A stretch of DNA of 64,000 bases from Vibrio aestuarianus (GTDB lineage Bacteria; Pseudomonadota; Gammaproteobacteria; Enterobacterales; Vibrionaceae): the NCBI RefSeq assembly GCF_012395185.1, contig NZ_JAAZTU010000024.1, forward strand, positions 1 through 64,000. The letters are read 5' to 3'. The position numbers and the translations under genes are program-made. Shown here piece after piece: positions 39,976 through 48,382 of the stretch (its first letter is position 1; every line of letters starts with the position of its first letter). Under the pieces are notes generated by a model, which worked only from the letters and a program-made list of their open reading frames with translations, made no database searches and was not told the DNA's origin.

Positions 39976-40833
39976 TTACTTAGATTTTAAGAATTGTTTA
40001 CGATACTCGGCTAGAAGATCGTTCCTCATTACTTTAAGGTTAGCACAAGCCGTAATTAGTTCTTTTTTTTCTGAGGCTGGTAGTTCGTGGTAACTTAATA
40101 GTTTTTCCATTTCGAGAACCAAATCTCTCGTTGCATAGAAATTTCTAGTTACATTATTATCCATTGCTTTGTGGCTCTTCTTCATACCTTCAAGGTTGCG
40201 CTGCTGCCTAGCTCTTTGAGCCTTCAAATCTACGAGACGTACTTTCGAATTACCTAGCGCCACCTTGGACCCAGAATCCTCCTGACCTTGCAACTGAGCA
40301 ATATTTTTTTCTGTTGATAAGATTGTCTTGTCTAGTGACTTGATTTCACTGCATTGATTTGCTATTTCGTCTTTTAGATCAAACAACTCCGGCGAACTAT
40401 ATGCTAGCCCCGGCGCTTTATCTTTATATTTTTCATTACCCATGTGCCAAAGTATATAGTTTTCAGCCTTAGTTCTCAATGCTTGAGAGTTAGCTTCTAA
40501 TTTTAATGCGCGTTTATTCAAATTATTAGGTGCATTAGTAGATTCGAATTTTCTCTGATTATTATTGATATCCTGTGTTTTTGCTTTTTCTGACCATTTA
40601 TTATAATCACCCTTAACTGCTTGTGTTAATGCCATTTTATTTTTATTAGATCCGCAATAAACAAAATTCTTTATTTTCCTAAGTTTTTCTGATTCATTGC
40701 TTTTTTCTAAATTACGAAATTGATCAACAGTTTTCACCTTGCTTAGTAGTTTACTTGCTTCCCGCAGCTCTTTTGTTGATACACTACCAGTTGATCCACT
40801 ACAAGTTTTAAATAAAGCAGACAAAACGTTCAT
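39976..40833 (-). CDS. coiled-coil protein, candidate secreted effector
   Basis: A 285-residue protein starting at 40833, chosen because AGGAG lies eight bases upstream; an upstream ATG at 40908 would add a hydrophobic segment but has no ribosome site. The N terminus (MNVLSALFKTCSGSTGSVSTKE) is Ser/Thr-rich without a Sec signal, as in many type III effectors. The rest is Lys/Glu/Gln-rich and helical, with a coiled coil at about 150-215. No catalytic motif or family was recognised. AT-rich. Neighbours are an OTU-type protease gene and broken housekeeping genes. The effector role is inference from context. Confidence 0.5.
   Translation of the reverse strand: MNVLSALFKTCSGSTGSVSTKELREASKLLSKVKTVDQFRNLEKSNESEKLRKIKNFVYCGSNKNKMALTQAVKGDYNKWSEKAKTQDINNNQRKFESTNAPNNLNKRALKLEANSQALRTKAENYILWHMGNEKYKDKAPGLAYSSPELFDLKDEIANQCSEIKSLDKTILSTEKNIAQLQGQEDSGSKVALGNSKVRLVDLKAQRARQQRNLEGMKKSHKAMDNNVTRNFYATRDLVLEMEKLLSYHELPASEKKELITACANLKVMRNDLLAEYRKQFLKSK
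40003..40050 (-). repeat. duplicated 3' end of the coiled-coil gene (inner copy)
   Basis: Partner of 39927-39974, within the last 25 codons of the coiled-coil gene. The 76-bp spacing suggests a partial tandem duplication followed by divergence. Confidence 0.8.
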
Positions 40834-41019
40834 TATTATACTCCTCAAAGAAAATGTAACCAACAAGATTATCACTAATGTTTTCAGTTTGATCATCTGA
40901 TTTTTCATGAAAAAACAGATACGCGGACATGTTAATTATTCTTTAATGTTTAGTGACGTTAGAAGAAAACGTTAAAAAAACCAACTATGTGAGACTATAA
41001 AAATTGACGTGCATTGTGC

Positions 41020-41349
41020 TTACCATGCATAAAATAATTGTGTGGGCTGCTTATGCTCAACCATGGCTTTTTTAATTAATAGACCTTGGTCTAAATGGCC
41101 TTTAATACGGTGATGAGGAATATAGCCAATACCATGTTTGATCATATTAATGGCTGTGGTTAGCTCTGGCGCGTAAATCACTTTTTGCCCCGTTAATGAC
41201 AAAGTGTCTTGCGGGGAAATATGCTGTGACGTATCGCGCACTACAACCACCGGGTAACTGCGCAGCGCTTCGGTGGTCAACATACCTACATGGCTTTGTC
41301 CAACCACGAAATCCCAGGCAAAACTGCCTGAATTAGCAATAATATGAAT
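41020..41349 (-). pseudogene. LysR regulator remnant (effector domain)
   Basis: The frame encodes only the C-terminal effector-domain part of a LysR regulator: IANSGSFAWDFVVGQSHVGML, PVVVVRDTSQ, INMIKHGIGYIPHHRIKGHLDQGLLI. The HTH half is absent, there is no plausible start, and the protein stops early after LFYAW where family members continue. It is a truncated scar at the boundary of the accessory insert. Confidence 0.75.
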
Positions 41350-41589
41350 GATATTTAGGAGTTATTTTGATAAAGACATAATCAATATAAGGTTAAAAAT
41401 TATAAATAATAGTTTAACTCAATCATGGAACGTTTGTTGAGTAATTTTACATTAGTCAATCCAACCTACCCAATAAATATGCAACAATACCAAAAATGTG
41501 GAGTAACAATATTTCATATAAATTCTAGTGACATACCTTTCGACTTTAAACGAAAATAATAAGATTAATATTGATCATGGGTGATATTT

Positions 41590-42483
41590 ATGTGTCCATC
41601 TGCTATTTCTTCAATAAGCAATAGTATCAATCCAACTATAGGCAATGACCATCTCAGACCTCCAGCTGGCGGTAAAAATCATTTACCAAAAAAGATACGG
41701 CATATAAAAACTGTTCAGGAAAAATCTGAAATCAATGCCAACAAAATTATAAATAAAATACTTACCAAAGCAAAAGAGGAAAAATTAGATCCTGACCTTT
41801 ATATAGAAAAAAAACTAAAATCGGAATTAAATCCAGAAATTAAACAATTATTACAACAACTATATACAGAACTGGATAAGCAGGATGAATATCAGTCAAA
41901 ATTGGTCAAGCTAACGACATCACATCCTAATTTAAAAAGAAACATACAACCTGTTAGAATTAGATGTCAGAAACCGGATAGTGTGGCCGAGAATAATAGC
42001 TCTATCGGTTCGAAAACTGAACCATCAATGATTGAAATTCAGGTTGCTAATGATGGACTCTGTTTTTTTAGAGCCATTCTTGTTGATAAAACTCAGTGTC
42101 CGGATTACGCCAATGCGCAAAAAACTGATGTTCAGGAGATAGAAGGCTTAATCAAAGGCTCTCTTAATACTGAGCTAGAAACCGCGCTAAAAACAGCGTT
42201 GTCTAGTTCAACCTCAATCAGACCATCGCTAATACACTCTAAGAGTGATGAAGAAGTCATCACTTTATTAAATAATAATCTGGCAAAATGGTATTCAGGA
42301 ACAGCCCTAGCTCTGTTATTTGATCAATCAGCCAATGAAAACGATTTTAACGAGTTTAATGTTTTTTCAGACGCCATCTTTACGTGTTTAAATACTCAAT
42401 TCGATACCAATAACTTAGTTCATCATAGCGGGAATCACTATAACGTAAAGATTCGTAAGCCTATTGAAAACGCAGTACTGTAG
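41590..42483 (+). CDS. OTU-type cysteine protease, candidate effector deubiquitinase
   Basis: A 297-residue AT-rich gene with no signal peptide. The start at 41590 follows a GGTGAT-like ribosome site; the in-frame GTG at 41581 is an alternative. The N terminus (MCPSAISSISNSINPTI) is Ser/Asn-rich, then Lys-rich helices to about 115. Residues about 147-290 show the OTU catalytic pattern: NDGLCFFRAI with Asp155 and Cys158, and the distal HYN with His283. Length and spacing between Cys and His (125 residues) fit OTU domains, which cleave ubiquitin chains in eukaryotes. Bacterial OTU proteins are typically injected effectors. Residue pattern is seen; activity and secretion are inferred. Confidence 0.7.
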   Translation: MCPSAISSISNSINPTIGNDHLRPPAGGKNHLPKKIRHIKTVQEKSEINANKIINKILTKAKEEKLDPDLYIEKKLKSELNPEIKQLLQQLYTELDKQDEYQSKLVKLTTSHPNLKRNIQPVRIRCQKPDSVAENNSSIGSKTEPSMIEIQVANDGLCFFRAILVDKTQCPDYANAQKTDVQEIEGLIKGSLNTELETALKTALSSSTSIRPSLIHSKSDEEVITLLNNNLAKWYSGTALALLFDQSANENDFNEFNVFSDAIFTCLNTQFDTNNLVHHSGNHYNVKIRKPIENAVL

Positions 42484-42505
42484 TTGTATTAAGCAGGAGA
42501 TAAAT

Positions 42506-42567
42506 GGTGTACGTGTAGCGTTTTTTACTTATACCCAAACCACTTGAAGTGGTATACACGTACACCA
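42506..42567. repeat. nested inverted repeat carrying the right 21-bp repeat
   Basis: An outer 13-bp inverted repeat, TGGTGTACGTGTA (42506-42518) / TACACGTACACCA (42555-42567), encloses the right direct-repeat copy (42530-42550) and an inner palindrome ACCACTT-G-AAGTGGT (42539-42553). It lies between two convergent genes, so it may also act as a terminator. The architecture resembles a miniature mobile repeat. Confidence 0.65.
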
Positions 42568-42572
42568 ATGGT

Positions 42573-43094
42573 TTACCACATCAAATCATCAGGAACGACG
42601 AAATCAGCATATGGGTCATCTTCTTCAGGAAGGGATTCATCCGCGGTTTTATTTTCGATGATACTGTCTTCATCTCGCATAAAGATTTTGTCTGCCACCA
42701 CTCCAGGAATAACTGCGTAACTCTCTTCATAGCGTGCAATAGCCAGAATGCCTTTACTTAGTTGGTCACGAACTAATGAGTCAACATACAGTGACTTAAC
42801 CAACTTACCATCAACAAAGTTGTATTTGATCTCACCATTTTTAAGATCCAACTTGTTCATTTCAATCAGCTGTTTTACTTGTGCTTGAATTTCTTTGCTC
42901 AATAGCTGTTCTTTCTGCTGTTTGTTGAGCACTTTGTCGCGCTGTTGCTGTTCAATTTTTTTCGCTTCAACCGCTGCTTTCACTTCACGTGCTTGCACGC
43001 GAGATTTTTTAGAGCTCTTTTTTGCCTTACTGAGTTTTTTGGCGTTTACCAAACCCGCTTTTAGCATTTGCTCTTGTAGAGATAAAGTTGCCAT
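42573..43094 (-). CDS. yaiL: DUF2058 family protein (YaiL-like)
   Basis: About 173 residues from the ATG at 43094. The N-terminal half is very Lys/Glu/Gln-rich (LVNAKKLSKAKKSSKKSRVQAREVKAAVEAKK), a long basic helix typical of DUF2058 nucleic-acid-associated proteins; the C-terminal half is the small DUF2058 fold (IKYNFVDGKLVKSLYVD, LAIARYEESYAVIP) with an acidic tail. Function not established. It marks the return to core genome right of the accessory patch. Confidence 0.82.
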   Translation of the reverse strand: MATLSLQEQMLKAGLVNAKKLSKAKKSSKKSRVQAREVKAAVEAKKIEQQQRDKVLNKQQKEQLLSKEIQAQVKQLIEMNKLDLKNGEIKYNFVDGKLVKSLYVDSLVRDQLSKGILAIARYEESYAVIPGVVADKIFMRDEDSIIENKTADESLPEEDDPYADFVVPDDLMW

Positions 43095-43165
43095 GATCAA
43101 TCCAAGTCAATTATTTACCCGTCAGTTTAACGTTTCATGCGTTGCGAATAAAGCAGTCGATGTAT

Positions 43166-44296
43166 CTAAGTCTGTGGCTTCATAGTCCAACTGATAATAA
43201 CGACAAACAATGCGCAAACCACCAGTGTTGCTCCTAGATGCTGAGCAGCACCTACCAGCGCCAAGCCTAAACCGATAAGAAGGTAATACAACAGACCAAA
43301 CCACGCACCAGCCGAACCTACTTGCGCTTTGTAGTTCTTTAAAGCTTGGCTAAGTATATTAGGAATACCAATACCAAACCCCATTACGATCAACATCATA
43401 GGCAATAAAAACAGAAGGCTGTCGTCCAGCAGGCAAACACCTATCGCCCCACACAATGACATGCTTGCCGCTATTTGTAGCAATATTGGTTGAGAGGCAT
43501 CCATATCAAGTAGTTTCTTATTGAGTAGGCTACCTAATAATGTCCCTAACGCTAATATCGCACCACTGTAACCAAATATTTGTGGCCCAAAGCCTAACTT
43601 TTCAAACAGAAAAGGCCCCTGCAGATAGTATGAGAACAAGAGGATATTAAAACCAGCAACCAGCAGCGCATTACGCCAAATCTTAGTATCAAAAAACATG
43701 ACTGTTACTAATGCTAAAACTTTGGGTTTGCGAGTATTCTTTGGTTGAGTTTCAGCTAAAGCCACTAAACACGTTAACCATAAAATAACAGCCAACATAC
43801 TAAGCACCATAAAAACGGCTTGGTAGCCACCCCACTCAGCTAATAAACCACCAGCAGCCATACCCAAAACTGGACTAATCGATAACCCAATACCCATATA
43901 GGAGAAGACTTTTGCCAGTGATGCCCCTTCGAAACAGTCACGCAGCATAGTTTGTGTCACCACTGAACCAACTGCGATGCCAAAAGCACTGATGGCGCGC
44001 AGTACCATTAGGTACTCAAATTGTTGCGTTTGCATCGCGCCAAAAGCTGCCAGAGCATAAATCGCAATACCTAACATCATGGTTGTTCGACGACCAAGAT
44101 GATCCGATACGATTCCCCAAGTCACAACCCCTAGCGCAAAAGCAGTAAAGTAGACGGATAAGGTTTGGCTGGCGACTGCAATCGGCACACTAAAGCCACG
44201 AGCAATATCAGGCAGCGCAGGGCTATAGATTGTTTCAACAATCTGCGGGAACATCATTAGAATGACCATCAGGCCAATGGAAGGCGACGTTTTCAT
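43166..44296 (-). CDS. MFS drug/metabolite exporter, Bcr/CflA type
   Basis: About 376 residues with twelve helices. The start at 44296 (MKTSPSIGLMVILMMFPQIVETIYSPALPDIA) is preferred over an upstream ATG that would add a soluble tail. The motif-A loop WGIVSDHLGRRTTMM and LRDCFEG after helix 5 fit Bcr/CflA exporters. It diverges from an AraC-family regulator; the pair resembles NimT/NimR-type MFS-AraC couples. Substrate unknown. Confidence 0.83.
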   Translation of the reverse strand: MKTSPSIGLMVILMMFPQIVETIYSPALPDIARGFSVPIAVASQTLSVYFTAFALGVVTWGIVSDHLGRRTTMMLGIAIYALAAFGAMQTQQFEYLMVLRAISAFGIAVGSVVTQTMLRDCFEGASLAKVFSYMGIGLSISPVLGMAAGGLLAEWGGYQAVFMVLSMLAVILWLTCLVALAETQPKNTRKPKVLALVTVMFFDTKIWRNALLVAGFNILLFSYYLQGPFLFEKLGFGPQIFGYSGAILALGTLLGSLLNKKLLDMDASQPILLQIAASMSLCGAIGVCLLDDSLLFLLPMMLIVMGFGIGIPNILSQALKNYKAQVGSAGAWFGLLYYLLIGLGLALVGAAQHLGATLVVCALFVVIISWTMKPQT

Positions 44297-44394
44297 TTTT
44301 GTTTTTCTCGTTTTAATCAAAGTTGGGCAGAGTTTACGCAGCTTTGTTATAGTCCCAATAACATAACTAAGACAAAAAACAGTAGGATTCAGAC

Positions 44395-45177
44395 ATGGCA
44401 CTGATTAATGAGTCGACTCATTTCGATGCCGACTCCTTAGCGACGGATGTGGTTGGTATCGCAGCACGCATTGGTAAACACGATTCTGGTATGCATAAAC
44501 ACCAAAAGGCGCAATTACTTTATGCTCCAATAGGGTGTATGAACATTGTGCTGGATGGACAGCTTTGTGTGTTGCCTCCCACACGCGCCGCGTGGATCCC
44601 TTCAGGTGTGACGCATTGTGCAAAAATGAATAATGTGGTCGAGTATCGGTCACTCTATTTTGATGAATTAAAAACTCCACGACTGAGCGACAGAGTAAAA
44701 ATCATTGCCGTCACACCACTGTTGCAAGCACTGATTGAGCGCATGTCAATGTGGCCATGGGATAAACCGAGCGGTGAAATGAAAAACACATGTGCTCTAT
44801 TTTTTGAAGAGTTAGCAGCGGCACAAGAAGAGCATTTATCGCTGCCAACGCCACTTGACAGCAGGTTAAGCCGCTGGCTAAACATTTTTGTTAAAGGTGA
44901 GAGCGTTGCGCCAAGTTTGAATGAACTCAGCCAACATATCGGTGCCAGCAGTAAAACCATTACACGAATTTTCCTTAAAGATACCGGCATGCCATATCAA
45001 GACTGGCGTCAGCAATGGCGACTGTTGAAAGCCATTGAGCTACTTGCTCAAGGCCTTCAAGTTAATGATGTCGCCCACCAATTGGAGTTTTCTAGCGATA
45101 GCGCGTTTATTGCCTTTTTCAAAAAACAAACCGGCCGCACTCCGCTAAAATACTTAACTGCCAGTACTTGTTGCTAA
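44395..45177 (+). CDS. AraC-family regulator (NimR-like)
   Basis: A 260-residue regulator. The N-terminal cupin shows GKHDSGMHKHQKAQLLYA and ARAAWIPSGVTHCAKM, a pattern shared with the NimR/YeaM group. The C-terminal part has two HTH motifs (LNELSQHIGASSKTITRIFLKDTG, VNDVAHQLEFSSDSAFIAFFKKQTGRTPLKY). AGGA precedes the ATG. Divergent from an MFS exporter by about 100 bp, so it probably controls that gene. Confidence 0.85.
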   Translation: MALINESTHFDADSLATDVVGIAARIGKHDSGMHKHQKAQLLYAPIGCMNIVLDGQLCVLPPTRAAWIPSGVTHCAKMNNVVEYRSLYFDELKTPRLSDRVKIIAVTPLLQALIERMSMWPWDKPSGEMKNTCALFFEELAAAQEEHLSLPTPLDSRLSRWLNIFVKGESVAPSLNELSQHIGASSKTITRIFLKDTGMPYQDWRQQWRLLKAIELLAQGLQVNDVAHQLEFSSDSAFIAFFKKQTGRTPLKYLTASTCC

Positions 45178-45210
45178 CCTTATTGATCACCGTTTCGCTA
45201 TTGGCAATAT

Positions 45211-46182
45211 TTAGCGATTAGCAAAAAAGCTTTGTCTGAATTCATAGCGCTTCTGAGCGACATGCTGCGACCATTGCTCTGCTGTAAGAGAGGAAAATTG
45301 CGTTTTTCTTTGTTCTGACAATGTGTCATTTAACTGCACCAAAGCTTGCTGGTAGCTTTCTATCTGCTGCGCCTGCACCTTTTCTTCAACTTGACGTTGT
45401 ACGATTTCACCTCTTTCTTGTTCATTTAAATAAAACTCGGCAAGGCGCTGTTGCAGCTCCCCACGTTGCTCTAACGAAAAATGCTCAGGGATCAGTCGCA
45501 GCGCTTGTTCATAACGAGCATTGTTAGTGGAAAGTGAGAAACTATCCCACTGATTTTCATACTGCGTCAGTCGCTGAGTGATATGCTGTGATGCTTCTTC
45601 AACAGAAGAATACCCTACGCTTTCATCTTGCAGTTGAGCTAAGTCGTAATAGGCGTATTGATCGGCAAACAGAATGTCAGCTTGTTGTCCCCACACTTGT
45701 TGATCAATCGCTTTCACATTAGCAATTTTTTCACCTAACTCTTTATTTTGACTCATAAAGCCCTCGCCAAAAAGAGCATCACGTTGCGTTTGTTTTTGCC
45801 AATAGGTTGCAACTAATTCAAACCGTTCTGGCGATAAATTTCCCTGAAGTTGATTCAATTGCAACTCGCAGTTTTGCTGATGACGACATCGTTGCCAAAA
45901 CTGCTCTATATTCTGCCTCAGCACCCTTCCCTGCGCGGTTTTCAGGTATTCCTCTAGCTGACTCACAGGGTCAGAAGCGTCATTGCCACCTTTGGACAAT
46001 AGTAATGCTTCATCTTGGTTTTGTGAGGATAGAGCCTTCGTCAAAGACGCTTTGGTTTCACTTAACTGCACTTGAGAAACCACTGCTCGAACTGGCACAA
46101 CCACAGAATGCTCCGGCTTTATCCACCAGTAACTTGCGCTACCCACTAGGGCAACGCAAGTCAATAACCATGCATGACGCAT
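45211..46182 (-). CDS. lipase-foldase (LifO)-like protein coupled to sphingomyelinase
   Basis: A 323-residue protein with one N-terminal membrane anchor (about 4-22) and a helical periplasmic part, the topology of lipase-specific foldases. Segments such as RDALFGEGF, ILFADQYAYYDLAQL and the Arg/Gln-rich helices with a terminal LTAEQWSQHVAQKRYEFRQ recall the Lif family. The usual RxxFDY(F/C)LSALGE motif is not recognisable; SQLEEYLKTAQG sits in its place. The ATG abuts the sphingomyelinase stop (TAAATG), with GGAG inside the upstream gene, so translation is coupled. Its client is therefore probably the sphingomyelinase rather than a lipase; no class I lipase gene is near. Confidence 0.55.
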   Translation of the reverse strand: MRHAWLLTCVALVGSASYWWIKPEHSVVVPVRAVVSQVQLSETKASLTKALSSQNQDEALLLSKGGNDASDPVSQLEEYLKTAQGRVLRQNIEQFWQRCRHQQNCELQLNQLQGNLSPERFELVATYWQKQTQRDALFGEGFMSQNKELGEKIANVKAIDQQVWGQQADILFADQYAYYDLAQLQDESVGYSSVEEASQHITQRLTQYENQWDSFSLSTNNARYEQALRLIPEHFSLEQRGELQQRLAEFYLNEQERGEIVQRQVEEKVQAQQIESYQQALVQLNDTLSEQRKTQFSSLTAEQWSQHVAQKRYEFRQSFFANR

Positions 46183-47517
46183 TTAACGAATCTCCGCTTG
46201 CACAGGGAAGTGATCCGACAAGTTATAGTGCTGCCACAAACGTTTATCTGTCGTTCTTGGCACTAAGACTGTATTGAGGTTCTGCTCACTCGGTTGGGCA
46301 AATTCTTTACTAACAACAACATAATCGAGATATTCCACATTACCATCACCTGATGATGGCTTGCCTGCAAAATCATTAATGCGAGGATCAAAGGTTGATT
46401 CAGTGTACCCTGCATAGCTTGGCTCGGTAACCGCAAGATTAGTCAGCATACTTTGGTAGTCATCTGCAAATTTTCGTTTGTTGACATTGAAGTCACCACC
46501 ATAAATAACCGTATCGCTAGGCGGAATAGCAAGAGATTGGGCAAAACTTCGCATCTGCTTAAATTGACGCTGACGATAATGACGAGCAGTATCCGTATCA
46601 AAAGCGGCAGTATGAGTGGCAAATAAGTGATAAGCCTTACCATTTTTTATGATCTCAGCATAGTTAACACCTTTGTCGGCAAAGCAATCGGTTCCTGAGC
46701 AATCTGGAAACGCATATTGCCCTTGATTGACGATCGGGTAACGGCTGACGATGGTCACACCACCGTCATAAATATTCACACCGGGTTTATTCAGCATTTT
46801 AGTTTGGTATGGATACTCTTTCGCAAGGTCACGTAAAAATGCGTCTCGCCCTGAGGCAAAGACCTCTTGTAACATTATCGCATCATACCCTTTGACATAC
46901 TCAGGAATAACGGAAAAACGGTCAGAGATGTGCGATGCAACAACGGGTAACGCCCATACGTTGTAAGTCATCACTTTGAGTGCATTAGCATCTGCATCAG
47001 GTTTTTCATCAATTTTAGTCGGCGTTATGGTGTAGTAAATATCATCATATCTTGCTGTACGCGCTGATTTAAAGGCAAGCTCAGCTGACTGGGTAGTCAA
47101 TTCCTCCGTTTGGTAACGATGAATATTGCGGTCATCTTGCCAGTGCAACGAAACGTCTTGTGCTTGCACACCATATTCCATTGACGAGTTATACCAATGG
47201 CCTTTGACCTTCTGCTGTAATGAAAAGACTTGACCTTGTGGTAGAGTTACCTTGGTCTCAAATTGATAGGTTTTTCCAGAGCGAACCCCTTTCCAGCGGT
47301 TAAAACTGAGCACCATTTTCGTTTCCCACGGTGCAAGAGTTTCAATGTGCTGTTGCCATTCGCGACCAAGCTGTAATTTGTCTGTCCCTGTATGTTTGAC
47401 ATGAATTGACATTGGCATATCAGAGTTATTGGTTAAATAGACATCCGTATCCGCAAAAGAAACTTGAGAGACAAGAACTAACCCAACCAACAACAGCGTA
47501 CGATTTATTATTTTCAT
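46183..47517 (-). CDS. secreted neutral sphingomyelinase (EEP/DNase I fold)
   Basis: A 444-residue secreted phosphodiesterase that should release phosphocholine from sphingomyelin and damage host membranes. Start 47517 is chosen by the AAGGATGG upstream. Signal peptide MKIINRTLLLVGLVLVSQVSFA; a beta-rich N-terminal domain to about 165; catalytic EEP domain from about 170 with MTYNVWALP (Asn metal ligand), MLQEVFASG (Glu), FATHTAAFD (His), YGGDFNVN (Asp/Asn) and a terminal SDHFPVQAEIR (Asp-His). These are the bacterial SMase C motifs. Paired with a foldase-like gene. Confidence 0.87.
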   Translation of the reverse strand: MKIINRTLLLVGLVLVSQVSFADTDVYLTNNSDMPMSIHVKHTGTDKLQLGREWQQHIETLAPWETKMVLSFNRWKGVRSGKTYQFETKVTLPQGQVFSLQQKVKGHWYNSSMEYGVQAQDVSLHWQDDRNIHRYQTEELTTQSAELAFKSARTARYDDIYYTITPTKIDEKPDADANALKVMTYNVWALPVVASHISDRFSVIPEYVKGYDAIMLQEVFASGRDAFLRDLAKEYPYQTKMLNKPGVNIYDGGVTIVSRYPIVNQGQYAFPDCSGTDCFADKGVNYAEIIKNGKAYHLFATHTAAFDTDTARHYRQRQFKQMRSFAQSLAIPPSDTVIYGGDFNVNKRKFADDYQSMLTNLAVTEPSYAGYTESTFDPRINDFAGKPSSGDGNVEYLDYVVVSKEFAQPSEQNLNTVLVPRTTDKRLWQHYNLSDHFPVQAEIR

Positions 47518-47878
47518 GCGACCATCCTTTGTTTGATTAAAATACAAATGTAACCATCAGCATGTTAAACATTCATTGAATTAATACGATATTTTATGTA
47601 ATTAGATGGATATCACCTAAAAATTCGAAAATAATGATATGTCACTAATTACAGCTACACCGCCATTATTTGATGAAGAAGGACTGATTAATTTTAAAAT
47701 GCGATTGGAGTGAGCAATGAATCGGGGAAAAATAGGGAAGCTCACCTGATATCGATATGGCTAACCTTCTGTGTTCATCATCTTTAATCAACAAAACGAG
47801 TTTCTCCCTTATCAATTCTCATTTTCTCGGTATACTGCCCATCCAAAATATTTAAGGGATCAGTTTGTGGTGAGTGAG
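47518..47878. other. intergenic region between SMase and RNA methyltransferase
   Basis: About 360 bp with two divergent promoters and no recognised gene. An in-frame extension of the methyltransferase back to 47771 is possible but unlikely, because the added residues are not part of the family. Confidence 0.4.
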
Positions 47879-48382
47879 ATGTCTGTGATCATTGGTTTAT
47901 GTAACCCGAAAAGCCCGACCAATGTGGGTGGAGTAATGCGAGCAGCAGGGTGTTACCAAGCCTGCGCGGTACGTTATAGCGGCGAACGCTATGATCGCGC
48001 GGTGAAGTTTCAAACCGATACTAAAAATGTCAAAAACAGATTACCGCTCACGGCAATGGAAGACATCACGCTAGATTTACCCAGTGACATGAAAATCGTG
48101 TGTGTCGAGCTGGCCGAAGGAGCAACGCCCTTACCTGAATTTATTCATCCAGATAAAGCTATTTATGTCTTCGGCCCAGAAGATGGCTCTATTTCGCAAG
48201 CCATCGTCAACAAAGCCAGTGATGTGGTTTATGTGCCGACGATCGGTTGCATGAATTTAGCCGCAAGCGTTAACGTATTGCTTTATGACCGATTAGCCAA
48301 AGCCAATCTCGATATTGACCATAGCGAACGTATCATTAAGAGCAGAGATGTGAAGAACCGCTTGAAATTTCAACGCGATTAA
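47879..48382 (+). CDS. TrmH/SpoU-type RNA methyltransferase
   Basis: About 167 residues from the ATG at 47879, chosen because GGTGAG lies upstream and homology starts there. SPOUT knot motifs are visible: IGLCNPKSPTNVGGVMRAAGC, AIYVFGPEDGSIS, and VYVPTIGCMNLAASVNVLLYDRLAK. It transfers a methyl group from S-adenosylmethionine to a ribose or base of tRNA or rRNA; the specific site is not evident. Its 3' end overlaps the convergent gene by four bases. Confidence 0.85.
   Translation: MSVIIGLCNPKSPTNVGGVMRAAGCYQACAVRYSGERYDRAVKFQTDTKNVKNRLPLTAMEDITLDLPSDMKIVCVELAEGATPLPEFIHPDKAIYVFGPEDGSISQAIVNKASDVVYVPTIGCMNLAASVNVLLYDRLAKANLDIDHSERIIKSRDVKNRLKFQRD

Noticed and set aside
40834..40908. N-terminal hydrophobic extension of the coiled-coil protein
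   Set aside because: It would create a signal-like segment, but the strong AGGAG is placed for the internal ATG at 40833.
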